Shown in pieces: positions 46,751-55,207 of a DNA stretch of 62,448 nucleotides. The notes below the pieces were generated by a model. The model was not told the origin of the DNA. It searched no databases and saw nothing but the letters and a program-made list of their open reading frames with translations. The DNA is from JAGHAJ01 sp964559865 [NCBI: uncultured Synergistota bacterium]. GTDB taxonomy: Bacteria; Synergistota; JAGHAJ01. Positions within the stretch are counted from its first letter, which is position 1; each line of letters begins with the position of its first letter. The DNA lies in contig CAZLJD010000020.1 of assembly GCA_964559865.1 (NCBI GenBank), forward strand, positions 1 through 62,448, written 5' to 3'. The position numbers and the translations under genes were made by a program.

Positions 46751-47247
46751 AACTCAGCGAACATCTAAGAAGGACAGGCGTATTCTCGACGGAAGAGGTA
46801 AACAGGGTAATGCCTCCGACAGATGTGTTGGAGAAGGGGCCTGTAGCAGTCATAGAGTGCATTCAGGAAATACCATGTGATCCGTGTCATGCTTCATGTC
46901 CTTTTGGTGCTATAAAGGAGTTTAAAGACATAAATGATATTCCAGAAATAGATTGGGGAAAATGTACCGGTTGCACACTATGCGTCGCTAAGTGTCCCGG
47001 TTTAGCGATATTTGTCGTAGATGCCTCCTGCGATGGCGATGAGGCATTGCTGAAGCTGCCCTATGAGTTTTACCCTGTACCGGAAAGAGGAGAAGAGGTA
47101 GAACTTCTCAACCGTGCAGGAGAGGTAGTCGGTAGGGGTAAGGTAAGGAGCGTTATAGAGCCTCATAAGGATGGTACAAAAGTTGTGACTGTTCATGTCC
47201 CTAAGGATATGATAGCAGATGTAAGACATGTTAGGGTGGTGAGATAA
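46744..47247 (+). CDS. Iron-sulfur subunit with 4Fe-4S motifs
   Basis: A 167-residue ferredoxin-like protein with CIQEIPCDPCHASCPFGAI and a second cluster CTGCTLCVAKCPG, giving one or two [4Fe-4S] centres, followed by a small beta-barrel tail (EEVELLNRAGEVVGRGKV). This kind of subunit is found in anaerobe versions of proline/sarcosine-type dehydrogenase complexes and would link the flavins to a cytoplasmic acceptor. Its ATG overlaps the alpha-subunit stop by 7 bases and the next gene follows without a gap. Confidence 0.85.
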   Translation: MVKLSEHLRRTGVFSTEEVNRVMPPTDVLEKGPVAVIECIQEIPCDPCHASCPFGAIKEFKDINDIPEIDWGKCTGCTLCVAKCPGLAIFVVDASCDGDEALLKLPYEFYPVPERGEEVELLNRAGEVVGRGKVRSVIEPHKDGTKVVTVHVPKDMIADVRHVRVVR

Positions 47248-47529
47248 ATGAAGAAGTTCACTGACGACGATGTTATTGTTTGCCGTTGTGAGGATGTTAC
47301 GCTTGGGCAGATTAGAGAAGTCATAAGGAGAGGTTACACAGACCCAGAGGAGATAAAGAGGATAACAAGGGCAGGTATGGGACCCTGCCAAGGCAAGACA
47401 TGTAGAGATATTATAATAAGGGAAGTGGCCAGAATTACGGGTAAGAGGATAGATGAGATACCTGTTCCCACTTACAGACCACCTTCCAAGCCGATAAAGG
47501 TGGGACTTCTCGCAGAGGAGAGTGATTAA
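47248..47529 (+). CDS. BFD-like [2Fe-2S] protein (split-off C-terminal part of the alpha subunit)
   Basis: A 93-residue protein with CxC (VCRCEDVTLGQI) and C-x4-C (GPCQGKTCRD), the four-cysteine pattern of the bacterioferritin-associated-ferredoxin-like [2Fe-2S] domain. In HcnB, OoxA and similar enzymes this domain forms the end of the alpha subunit; here it is free-standing. It begins immediately after the 4Fe-4S gene and lies just ahead of the first beta subunit, so it belongs to the same complex. Confidence 0.85.
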   Translation: MKKFTDDDVIVCRCEDVTLGQIREVIRRGYTDPEEIKRITRAGMGPCQGKTCRDIIIREVARITGKRIDEIPVPTYRPPSKPIKVGLLAEESD

Positions 47530-47532
47530 AAA

Positions 47533-48684
47533 GTGCTTCCCACTTTTGCTGAGGTTGTCATCGTTGGAGGAGGTGTTCATGGTTGCTCTATTGCTTACCA
47601 TCTTGCGGCAAAAGGTGTACATGATGTTGTTGTGTTGGAGCAGAAATATCTTACTTATGGTGGCACGGGTAGAAGTGCTGCAGGCATAAGGCAACAGTTT
47701 GGTACAGAGATAAATTGCAGACTTGCTAAGGAGAATATAAAGGGCTTTATGAGAATGAAGGACGAACTGGACACAGACTTTGACCTTGAGTTGGAGCAGG
47801 GTGGATATATCTGGCTTGCTTACTCTGAGGGGCAGCTTAACCAACTTAAAAAGAATGTCGAACTTCAGAATGGACTTGGTATACCGTCAAGAATCCTAAG
47901 CCCCGATGAGATAAAAGAGCTCATTCCACTGTTAAATGTTGATGGGGTGTTGGGAGCGAGCTGGTGTGCAGAAGACGGACATGTTAATCCCCATCGTGTC
48001 ACGTTTGCATACTATGAGGCTGCAAAGAGACGGGGTGTAAAGTTCTTCACGTACACAAAGGTAATTGACATAGAGACAAAGGGAGGCAGGGTAGAGTCAG
48101 TACTTACGGAGAAGGGACGAATATCCACGAGGAAGGTTGTAAATGCAGCCGGACCTTGGGGGAGAGAGATAGGCAAAATGGTTGGATTGGATATTCCTAT
48201 AGTTAGCGAACGACACCAAATAATGGTTACAGAACCGGTCAACAGGATCATAAAACCTCTAATACTCTGTCAGGATGATGGTAGCTATTGGAAACAGGAG
48301 CCTACAGGGGGATTCCTTATAGGTATGGATAACCCTAATGAAAAGAAAGGCTATGATATTGGTGTAACATGGCAGTTTATGGAGGAAGTGAGCCGTAGAG
48401 TCCTAAGAAAGATGCCCATATTGAGGGATGTGAGAGTAGTAAGACAGTGGTCTGGTCCCTATGATATTACCCCAGATTCGCAATCTATAATAGGGCCTGT
48501 AGAAGAAGTAGAAGGTTTCTATCTTGATGTTGGTTGGAGCGGTCACGGATTGCAGTTTGCACCCTCAATAGGCAGAATAATGTCAGAACTAATTCTCGGT
48601 GAAGAACCCTTCATATCTGTTGATGTGCTTTCTTTCAACAGATTTAAAACAGGTAAACTTATACCTGAACCTGCTTGTATATAA
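47533..48684 (+). CDS. FAD-dependent amino-acid oxidoreductase, beta subunit copy 1
   Basis: A 383-residue DAO-family flavoprotein (SoxB/HcnC-like): FAD motif VVIVGGGVHGCSIAYHLAAKG, TGRSAAGIRQQFGT near the flavin, VNAAGPWGREIGKMVG, and a C-terminal GPYDITPDSQSIIGP ... GWSGHGLQFAPSIGR. It would oxidise a secondary or alpha-amino group and pass electrons to the iron-sulfur subunits. GTG start; GAGGAG lies about 12 bases upstream, a rather long gap. The next gene is a paralogue. Confidence 0.9.
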   Translation: MLPTFAEVVIVGGGVHGCSIAYHLAAKGVHDVVVLEQKYLTYGGTGRSAAGIRQQFGTEINCRLAKENIKGFMRMKDELDTDFDLELEQGGYIWLAYSEGQLNQLKKNVELQNGLGIPSRILSPDEIKELIPLLNVDGVLGASWCAEDGHVNPHRVTFAYYEAAKRRGVKFFTYTKVIDIETKGGRVESVLTEKGRISTRKVVNAAGPWGREIGKMVGLDIPIVSERHQIMVTEPVNRIIKPLILCQDDGSYWKQEPTGGFLIGMDNPNEKKGYDIGVTWQFMEEVSRRVLRKMPILRDVRVVRQWSGPYDITPDSQSIIGPVEEVEGFYLDVGWSGHGLQFAPSIGRIMSELILGEEPFISVDVLSFNRFKTGKLIPEPACI

Positions 48685-48697
48685 GGGAGGAAAGGTA

Positions 48698-49846
48698 ATG
48701 GATCTTAAGCGTACGGCGGATGTGGTCATTGTTGGTGGAGGTGTTATAGGTTGTGCAGTGGCCTATAATCTTGCAAAAAGAGGTTGTAGAAATGTAATTG
48801 TGCTTGAGAAGTCTTACATTACAAGTGGTTCTACTGGTAGATGTGGAGCAGGAATAAGGGCTCAGTGGGGAACAGAGATGAATTGTAGATTTGGTATAGC
48901 TTCTATAGAGATATTTGAGCACCTTGAGGAGGAACTGGCTTTGCCAATAGGTCTTCATCAAGGTGGGTATTTGGTTATTGCATATAAAGAGAGTGAGTTC
49001 GAGCAGTTGAAAAAGAATGTGGCATTGCAAAACAGTCTTGGTATAAAATCCAAGGTGATCTCTGCTGAAGAGGCAAAAGAAATAGTGCCTATACTCAATA
49101 CTGATGGAGCCGTGGGTTTTACCTTTCACGATAGGGATGGACATGGTGATCCGTTTCTCACTACTTTTGCTTATGCAGAGGCAGCAAGGAGACTTGGTGT
49201 CCAGATATATACATATACAGAGGTGAAAGATATCATTGTTGAAAATGGCAAGGTGAAGGGTGTTGTTACTGATAGGGGAGAAATTTCTGCTCCTGTAGTA
49301 GTTAATTGTGCGGGACCCTGGTCTAAAGAGGTTGCCAAGATGGCAGGAATATCCATACCAACTTATAGTGAGAGGCATGAGGCACTAATAACGGAACCTG
49401 TAAACAGGATATCTGAGCCAATGCTGATATCTTTCACGGGCAATTTCTATATTCAGCAGAGGCCGCATGGAAGTTTCATTATGGGGTATGGACCAGAAGA
49501 GCACGAAGAAACCCATAAAGTCAATTCTACATGGATTTTCTTGGAGGAAATGGCCCACAAACTTTCCAATCTTTTACCACCTACTAAGGATCTGAGAGTG
49601 GTGAGGCAGTGGGCTGGTTCTTATAACATGACGCCGGATGCTCAGCCTATAGTTGGTGGAGTAGATGAGGTAGAGGGTTATTACATGGCAGTCGGCTTTA
49701 GTGGACATGGATACATGTTTGGGCCGATAACGGGTGTCCTCATGTCACAGTTAATACTTGGTGAGGAGCTTGAGTTACCTATAGATATGCTGAGCTACAA
49801 GAGATTTGAAAGAGGAGAACTTATAATGGAACCAGCTGTCGTTTAA
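48698..49846 (+). CDS. FAD-dependent amino-acid oxidoreductase, beta subunit copy 2
   Basis: A 382-residue paralogue of the preceding gene with VVIVGGGVIGCAVAYNLAKRG, TGRCGAGIRAQWGTEMNCRFG, VNCAGPWSKEVAKMAG and AGSYNMTPDAQPIVGG ... GFSGHGYMFGPITG. The two copies align end to end without gaps in many blocks but differ in the region facing the flavin (for example SWCAEDGH versus TFHDRDGH), suggesting different substrates. ATG 48698 is set by GGGAGG 8 bases ahead; the frame runs further upstream without a ribosome site. Confidence 0.9.
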   Translation: MDLKRTADVVIVGGGVIGCAVAYNLAKRGCRNVIVLEKSYITSGSTGRCGAGIRAQWGTEMNCRFGIASIEIFEHLEEELALPIGLHQGGYLVIAYKESEFEQLKKNVALQNSLGIKSKVISAEEAKEIVPILNTDGAVGFTFHDRDGHGDPFLTTFAYAEAARRLGVQIYTYTEVKDIIVENGKVKGVVTDRGEISAPVVVNCAGPWSKEVAKMAGISIPTYSERHEALITEPVNRISEPMLISFTGNFYIQQRPHGSFIMGYGPEEHEETHKVNSTWIFLEEMAHKLSNLLPPTKDLRVVRQWAGSYNMTPDAQPIVGGVDEVEGYYMAVGFSGHGYMFGPITGVLMSQLILGEELELPIDMLSYKRFERGELIMEPAVV

Positions 49847-49860
49847 GGGGGGCGGCAAAG

Positions 49861-50841
49861 GTGCTTGTAATAGGCAGGGATGAGTTAAACTCGATTGTGC
49901 ACATGAGAGATGCAATTAATGTCGTAGCTAAGGGGTTTGAAGACCTATCTTTTGGTAAGGCAGTTGTCCCTTTAAGAACTGTGATCTCTACTTCAAATGG
50001 AGATGTTCTCTTTATGCCTGGTTATGTTCCGTCGCTTAGTTCTGCAGCGGTAAAAGTTGTGTCTGTATTTCCTCATAATGTAGAGAGTGGTATGCCAAGC
50101 GTGATGGCTGCTGTCGTACTGGTGAACGCCGATAACGGGCAACCGCTTGCACTTATAGAAGGTACATATTTTACTGCTCTAAGGACAGGTGCAGCAGGTG
50201 GGCTTGGTGTGGATTTGTTATCTCGCAGAAATGCTTCCAAGATCCTCCTGTTTGGGGCTGGGAGGCAGGGCTATACACAGATAGAGGCTTCTATATCTGT
50301 AAGGCAGATAGATACGGTGTGGGTGGTAGATACCATTGAAGGGGCAGCAGAGAAGTTCTGTAAAAATATGTCTGAAAGTTATAATGATATTGAATTTATT
50401 GCTGTCAATGACTATAATGAGGTTATAGCGGATGCGGATATTATAGTTACGGCAACAACTTCTACTGTTCCCGTATTTGATGGTAACAAGGTTAGCTCTG
50501 GAACTCACATTAACGCAATAGGTGCATATAGACCAGATATGCAGGAGATAGATGAAGTAATAGTTAAAAGAGCACACAAACTGGTAGTTGACAGTAAAGA
50601 TGCTGTGTTAGCTGAGGCAGGGGATATCATTGTGCCGATAGAGAAGGGTATAGTGTCTGAAGAGTGTATATATGCAGAGATCGGGGAGATAGTTGGTGGA
50701 TCTAAACCTGGAAGGGTTAACGACACAGAGATTACACTGTTTGAAACGGTCGGAGTAGCTGTTGAGGACGTTGCACTTGCCAGCCTTGTTTACCAGAGGG
50801 CACTGGAAAGTGGGGTAGGAGTAGAAGTTTCTGGATTTTAG
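49861..50841 (+). CDS. Ornithine cyclodeaminase/mu-crystallin family enzyme
   Basis: A 326-residue NAD(P)-dependent enzyme with GTYFTALRTGAAGGLGVDLLSR, the Rossmann motif LLFGAGRQGYTQIEA, and VTATTSTVPVFDG ... INAIGAYRPDMQEID. Members include ornithine cyclodeaminase, alanine dehydrogenase and delta1-pyrroline-2-carboxylate/piperideine reductases; sequence alone does not choose among them. Beside amino-acid dehydrogenase subunits a cyclic-imine reductase or ornithine-to-proline step is plausible. GTG start with GGGGGG before it. Confidence 0.85.
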   Translation: MLVIGRDELNSIVHMRDAINVVAKGFEDLSFGKAVVPLRTVISTSNGDVLFMPGYVPSLSSAAVKVVSVFPHNVESGMPSVMAAVVLVNADNGQPLALIEGTYFTALRTGAAGGLGVDLLSRRNASKILLFGAGRQGYTQIEASISVRQIDTVWVVDTIEGAAEKFCKNMSESYNDIEFIAVNDYNEVIADADIIVTATTSTVPVFDGNKVSSGTHINAIGAYRPDMQEIDEVIVKRAHKLVVDSKDAVLAEAGDIIVPIEKGIVSEECIYAEIGEIVGGSKPGRVNDTEITLFETVGVAVEDVALASLVYQRALESGVGVEVSGF

Positions 50842-50933
50842 TACGAAGGGGGTGGTAGCCAAAGGAAGGGTTCTGTTCGGTAATTTTCTGCTCTTTATAG
50901 GCTTTCAATATGCGTGAGGAGGTGTAATCATTT

Positions 50934-52430
50934 ATGAAGAAGGAGAAAAAGTTTGAGGAACAGTGGGCTTCACGATGGGGTTTAATTTTAGCAGCTATAG
51001 GTATGGCTGTTGGTACCGGTAATATCTGGCGTTTTCCTCGTGTTGCTGCTGCTAATGGCGGCGGTTCCTTTATGGTTGGCTGGATTATAGCTCTGTTTGT
51101 TTGGTCTATACCTCTGTTGATAGCAGAAGCCGTACTCGGCAAGAGCACGAGGATGGGCGTTATAGGTTCTTTCAAGTCTTTCTTGGGTGAAAAATATACA
51201 TGGTTGGGGGCACTGGTTGCTTGGATTTCGCTCGCAATCGCATTCTACTACGCAGTAGTCATGGGATGGTGTGTCAGATACTTCGTCTACGCTGTTTCCG
51301 GGTACTTTTCGAATCCTAACTTGAACACCGCTGCCTTGTGGAAACACTTCTCAACAAGTCCGGCACAAATGATACTTTTCCATATTATTTCGCTGATCAT
51401 ATGTATATGGATCATCTATAAAGGGGTTACTGGTGGTATAGAAAAAGCAAACAAGTTACTCATTCCGGCACTCTTCATTATCCTGGTAATACTGGCTGTT
51501 TATGCAACATTATTACCTGGCTCCATTCAGGGATACAAGTACCTTTTCTCCATAGACCCAAAGTATTTAGCTGATGGTAATACATGGCTTAATGCTTGGA
51601 GTCAGTCTGCATGGTCCACAGGTGCAGGTTGGGGATTGTTGCTCACTTACTATGTGTATAGTAAGTACAACGAGGACATTACACTTAATGTTTACACCAC
51701 AGGATTGGGGAACAACTCTGCGTCTATATTTGCAGGTATAGCGGTCATTGGTTCCATATTTGCTCTTTCTCCAACCCGTGAAGCTGCGATGAAAGCTGTG
51801 CATTCAGGAAACACAGGACTTGCATTTATTCACCTTTCTCAACTTCTCACAAAGATGCCCGGTGGAACTATATTTGCTATCCTCTTTTTCCTTGCACTCT
51901 CCTTTGCTGCACTTTCCTCTGAGCTATCGATGATAGAACTTGGAGTGAGGCTCTTTAGGGACGCAGGATGGCCCCGTAAGAAGGCTGTTCTCTGGATGGG
52001 ATTTTTACTCCTGATTTTGGGGTTACCATCCTCTGCGAACATTACCATACTCAATAACCAGGACTGGGTATGGGGTGTTGGGCTCATGGTTAGTGGGTTC
52101 ATAATTGCATGGGCTATGATAAAGAAAGGGGTTGAGAAGGTCAGAACGGAATACATCAATCCTGATAGTGATGTTAAACTCGGTATGTGGTGGAATATTG
52201 CCATATACACCATTCCAGCACAGTTTGTGATACTCGTCGGCTGGTGGATATGGCAGGCAGTTACATGGTATCCTAAGGATTGGTGGCATCCAGGCGTATT
52301 TACGCACACTTATTCTGTGGGTACCATTATCGTGCAATGGGTCATAGCCATAATAGTGGCGTATCTCCTTAATGACTGGTTTGCAAGGAATGCAAAATAT
52401 CCTCAGACACTGCAAGAGGCTGAGGAGTAG
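50934..52430 (+). CDS. Sodium:amino-acid symporter, NSS (LeuT) family
   Basis: A 498-residue integral membrane transporter with about eleven or twelve membrane segments. NSS signatures include the unwound TM1 segment WASRWGLILAAIGMAVGTGNIWRFPRVAAANGGG and TM6/TM8 stretches typical of LeuT-like proteins. It imports an amino acid with Na+. A 31-residue MetS-like gene follows, as in MetPS methionine/alanine transporters. GAGGAGGTG lies about 10 bases before its ATG in the 92-base gap after the cyclodeaminase gene. A strong terminator follows the pair. Confidence 0.93.
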   Translation: MKKEKKFEEQWASRWGLILAAIGMAVGTGNIWRFPRVAAANGGGSFMVGWIIALFVWSIPLLIAEAVLGKSTRMGVIGSFKSFLGEKYTWLGALVAWISLAIAFYYAVVMGWCVRYFVYAVSGYFSNPNLNTAALWKHFSTSPAQMILFHIISLIICIWIIYKGVTGGIEKANKLLIPALFIILVILAVYATLLPGSIQGYKYLFSIDPKYLADGNTWLNAWSQSAWSTGAGWGLLLTYYVYSKYNEDITLNVYTTGLGNNSASIFAGIAVIGSIFALSPTREAAMKAVHSGNTGLAFIHLSQLLTKMPGGTIFAILFFLALSFAALSSELSMIELGVRLFRDAGWPRKKAVLWMGFLLLILGLPSSANITILNNQDWVWGVGLMVSGFIIAWAMIKKGVEKVRTEYINPDSDVKLGMWWNIAIYTIPAQFVILVGWWIWQAVTWYPKDWWHPGVFTHTYSVGTIIVQWVIAIIVAYLLNDWFARNAKYPQTLQEAEE

Positions 52431-52442
52431 GAGGTTGTCGTT

Positions 52443-52538
52443 ATGTGGGTAGTTGAGATGATAATTATAATGGCAATAGTGTGGGGCGGATTTGCATGGT
52501 GTATAAGCAGGACAATGAAGGAGGAATCCTCTAAGTAA
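52443..52538 (+). CDS. MetS-like small subunit of the NSS transporter
   Basis: A 31-residue single-span membrane peptide (MWVVEMIIIMAIVWGGFAW, then a charged tail). Its size, N-terminal hydrophobic helix and place 12 bases behind an NSS symporter match MetS, the small subunit of MetPS-type methionine/alanine importers. AGGAGG at the upstream stop is 9 bases before the ATG. Genes this short are easily missed. Confidence 0.8.
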   Translation: MWVVEMIIIMAIVWGGFAWCISRTMKEESSK

Positions 52539-52556
52539 GTGAGCTTTAAGCAAGTT

Positions 52557-52595
52557 AAAAAGGGGAGAACCTTGAAATAAGGTTCTCCCCTTTTT
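52557..52595 (+). terminator. Bidirectional intrinsic terminator
   Basis: A perfect 15-bp stem, AAAAAGGGGAGAACC (52557-52571) with GGTTCTCCCCTTTTT (52581-52595), closes a 9-base loop. The T-run ends the + transcript from the symporter genes, and the A-run gives a T-run on the minus strand after tRNA-Gln. Confidence 0.92.
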
Positions 52596-52605
52596 GTTTC
52601 AATGC

Positions 52606-52680
52606 TGGCTGGGGTGGGAGGATTCGAACCTCCGCATGCAGGATCCAAAGTCCCGTGCCTTACCGCTTGGCTACACCCCA
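52606..52680 (-). tRNA. tRNA-Gln (TTG)
   Basis: A 75-nt tRNA with encoded CCA, acceptor stem TGGGGTG/CACCCCA with discriminator G, anticodon loop CTTTGGA (anticodon TTG), and T loop TTCGAAT. The U1-A72 pair is typical of bacterial tRNA-Gln. It is the only minus-strand gene in the right half of the window and ends at the shared terminator. Confidence 0.95.
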
Positions 52681-52693
52681 TCCGTTAACAGTA

Positions 52694-52722
52694 ATTTTAC
52701 CATGTATGAGCAATATTTTCAA
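52694..52722 (-). promoter_or_regulatory. Promoter of tRNA-Gln
   Basis: On the minus strand TTGAAA (52722-52717) and TAAAAT (52699-52694) are separated by 17 bases. Each hexamer matches consensus at five of six positions, and transcription would start about 7 bases ahead of the tRNA. Confidence 0.7.
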
Positions 52723-52778
52723 TATCCATACTTCGTACTCTTTCTTGAGATTTTTCTCCTTTACGGATTTTGTAGCCC

Positions 52779-52806
52779 TTGTTACGCTTCTATCCTGTGA
52801 TATAAT
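52779..52806 (+). promoter_or_regulatory. Extended -10 promoter of the liv operon
   Basis: TTGTTA (52779-52784), a 16-base spacer ending in TGA, and a perfect TATAAT (52801-52806). Transcription would start near 52813, about 25 bases before ATG 52838. It is divergent from the tRNA-Gln promoter. Confidence 0.75.
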
Positions 52807-52837
52807 ATAGAATATACTTCTAAAGATGGTGACCTGC

Positions 52838-53602
52838 ATGCTAAGAGTAAAGGGACTAAAAAAGTGGTTTGGTGGTCTGCTTGCGGTTAATGATTACTCT
52901 ATTCATTTGAAGAGGGGAGAAATTGTTGGGCTCATTGGTCCGAATGGTGCAGGTAAGACTACGATATTTAACCTCATCACTGGCGTGTTAAGACCTTCAG
53001 GTGGGAAGGTCCTTTTTAAAGATAGGGATATAACGGGCATGAAGCCTGACAGAATAGCTTCCACAGGTATAATAAGGACATTTCAGAATGTCAGATTATT
53101 CAGAGAACTAACGGTGGAAGAAAACCTCAAGATTGCATATCATACGCGCCATACTTACCACCTGTTTGACGTCTTTCTCTCCTCTAATAGTTTTAGAAGA
53201 GAAGAGAAAAGACTTCTCGAAGATGTGAATAACTACCTAAAATTGCTTAACATATTAGAATTTAGAGAATACAAGGCAGAAGATTTACCTTATGGTATTC
53301 AAAAGCGGGTCGAAATTGCACGTGCTCTTATGTTGAAACCCGAATTGCTACTCATGGATGAACCGGCAGCAGGGCTTAATCCCAATGAGACAGAAGAGAT
53401 AATGGAATTGGTGCTCCGAGTGAAGGAAATGTTTGACCTTTCTATACTCTTAATAGAACATGACATGAAAATGGTTATGGGAATATGTGAGAGGATACAG
53501 GTGTTGAACAGAGGAGAGTTGATTGCTGAGGGAACACCGGAAGAGGTACAGAACAACCCACAGGTGATAGAAGCATATCTGGGGAGGAGAAGAGTTGCTT
53601 GA
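52838..53602 (+). CDS. livG: Branched-chain/amide amino-acid ABC transporter ATPase LivG
   Basis: A 254-residue ATPase with Walker [11 protein letters not shown]-loop FQNVRLF, signature [15 protein letters not shown] and Walker [16 protein letters not shown], typical of LivG, including the second-half insertion ([15 protein letters not shown]). ATG 52838 ([13 protein letters not shown]) is preferred because GGTGA lies about 5 bases upstream; ATG 52826 adds four residues and has no ribosome site. It overlaps livF by 8 bases. Confidence 0.93.
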   Translation: MLRVKGLKKWFGGLLAVNDYSIHLKRGEIVGLIGPNGAGKTTIFNLITGVLRPSGGKVLFKDRDITGMKPDRIASTGIIRTFQNVRLFRELTVEENLKIAYHTRHTYHLFDVFLSSNSFRREEKRLLEDVNNYLKLLNILEFREYKAEDLPYGIQKRVEIARALMLKPELLLMDEPAAGLNPNETEEIMELVLRVKEMFDLSILLIEHDMKMVMGICERIQVLNRGELIAEGTPEEVQNNPQVIEAYLGRRRVA

Positions 53603-54299
53603 GCTCAGAGATGTAGATGTTTACTATGGAAAGCTGTATATACTCAAGGGTATAAGTATAAGGGTAAAAGAAGGAGAGATTGTCACCATTATAGGTGCAA
53701 ATGGTGCTGGTAAGACGACTACGCTTCGTACCATATCTGGATTAGTACACCCAAAGAGCGGTTCTATCCATTATGATGGCAGGGATATCACGCATGAGAG
53801 TAGCGATAACATTGTAAAGTTGGGTATCTCTCATTGTCCTGAAGGAAGACAACTCTTTCCATACATGACGGTCAAGGAGAATTTGCTTCTTGGTGCCTAC
53901 CTCAGAAGCGATGTAAATGATATCAGAAATGATATGGAGTGGGTGTTCTCTATATTCCCGATATTGGCTGAAAGACAGAAACAGATTGCAGGTACATTGA
54001 GTGGGGGAGAACAAGAGATGCTTGCAATAGGAAGAGCTCTTATGTCAAGGCCCAAGCTCTTGATGCTTGATGAACCCTCACTCGGGCTTGCCCCCATAGT
54101 AGTGGACAAAATATTTGAGGTAATAAAGGAACTTAACAAGTCTGGTGTGACTATACTCTTAGTGGAACAAAATGCGAACATGGCACTGGAGGTTGCTCAT
54201 AGAGGTTATGTTATGGAGATAGGTAAAATATCTCTGCAGGGTAGCGCAGTAGAGTTGTTTGAAAATGAAGCGGTGAAAAAGGCATATTTGGGGGGTTAA
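53595..54299 (+). CDS. livF: Branched-chain/amide amino-acid ABC transporter ATPase LivF
   Basis: A 234-residue second ATPase with Walker A GANGAGKTT, Q-loop CPEGRQLFPYMTVKENLLLGAY, signature LSGGEQEMLAIGRALM and Walker B LLMLDEPSLGLAP, all specific for LivF. The TTG start lies inside livG with GGGGAGGAGAAG before it. LivF and LivG form the heterodimeric motor of the transporter. Confidence 0.95.
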   Translation: MLELRDVDVYYGKLYILKGISIRVKEGEIVTIIGANGAGKTTTLRTISGLVHPKSGSIHYDGRDITHESSDNIVKLGISHCPEGRQLFPYMTVKENLLLGAYLRSDVNDIRNDMEWVFSIFPILAERQKQIAGTLSGGEQEMLAIGRALMSRPKLLMLDEPSLGLAPIVVDKIFEVIKELNKSGVTILLVEQNANMALEVAHRGYVMEIGKISLQGSAVELFENEAVKKAYLGG

Positions 54300-54301
54300 A
54301 G

Positions 54302-55207
54302 ATGTCTTTTCTGTCGTTGGGGTATGTATTGCAGCAGATAGTCAACGGATTCATATTGGGGAGTATCTATTCCCTTGTTGCAATAGGTTTTTCTATGATA
54401 TTTAGTATTATTGGACTTATTAACTTCTCTCACGGTGATATTTTGATGCTTGGTGCTTTTTCTGCACTTGCATTCATTGCCGCACTTCACGGTTCTATAT
54501 GGGTTGTATTTGGAATGGTTGGAATTGTGGGCTTTTTGATAGGTATTGTAATAGAGAGAGTAGCTTTCAGACCCATAAGAAGTGCACCTCAGGTTACAGG
54601 ATTTATAACTTCTTTGGCAGTTTCCTCCCTTATAGAAAATCTTGGTATTTTGCTCTTGACTGCACAGCCAAGGAGCTTCAACATACCTGATTATCTTAAT
54701 AAACTACTGAGCTTCGGTTCTGTCTCTTTTAGAATGATAGATGCCATTATAGTGATTCTGTCCACGGTCATAGTAATTACATTGTACTTATACACTAAGC
54801 ACACCCGTATTGGTATGGCAATGAGGGCTACGGCACAAAATATAGATGCTTCTAAGCTAATGGGAATAAATGTTAACAGAGTTATAATGATTGCTTTTGC
54901 TATAGGTTCGGCCTTGGCAGCAATTGCTGGCCTTATGTGGGGTGCAAAGTTCGGCCAGATTTCCCCATTGATGGGTTTCCTTCCGGGGTTAAAGGCCTTT
55001 GTTGCTGCAGTAATAGGGGGTATAAGGGATATAAGAGGTGCTGTTCTTGGCGGATATGTGCTTGGCTTTTCAGAGGTACTTTTTGTTGGTTTGTTACCAC
55101 CTGACATGTCTGGATATAGGGATGCCTTTGTGTTTACCTTGCTGATAGTAATCCTTCTCATAAAGCCGGAGGGAATGCTTGGCAGGGAGGAAGAGGTGAT
55201 AAAATAA
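54302..55207 (+). CDS. livH: Branched-chain/amide amino-acid ABC transporter permease LivH
   Basis: A 301-residue permease with about eight membrane segments, opening LQQIVNGFILGSIYSLVAIGFSMIFSIIGLINFSHGDILMLGAF, and the coupling motif MAMRATAQNIDASKLMGINVNRVI. It starts 2 bases after livF and its stop overlaps the livM start (TAATG). Confidence 0.95.
   Translation: MSFLSLGYVLQQIVNGFILGSIYSLVAIGFSMIFSIIGLINFSHGDILMLGAFSALAFIAALHGSIWVVFGMVGIVGFLIGIVIERVAFRPIRSAPQVTGFITSLAVSSLIENLGILLLTAQPRSFNIPDYLNKLLSFGSVSFRMIDAIIVILSTVIVITLYLYTKHTRIGMAMRATAQNIDASKLMGINVNRVIMIAFAIGSALAAIAGLMWGAKFGQISPLMGFLPGLKAFVAAVIGGIRDIRGAVLGGYVLGFSEVLFVGLLPPDMSGYRDAFVFTLLIVILLIKPEGMLGREEEVIK

Noticed and set aside
47002-47844. 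A 280-codon minus-strand open frame opposite the dehydrogenase subunits
   Set aside because: It is antisense to three well-supported iron-sulfur and flavin genes, has no recognisable motif and odd cysteine/tyrosine-rich composition.
48599-48697. Upstream in-frame extension of the second beta flavoprotein
   Set aside because: It runs over the 3' end of the first copy in another frame, has no ribosome site and shifts the FAD motif far from the N-terminus; GGGAGG before ATG 48698 settles the start.
50842-50933. Possible tiny gene between the cyclodeaminase and the symporter
   Set aside because: Two short frames exist but both stop within a few codons; only the symporter's ribosome site (GAGGAGGTG) is convincing.
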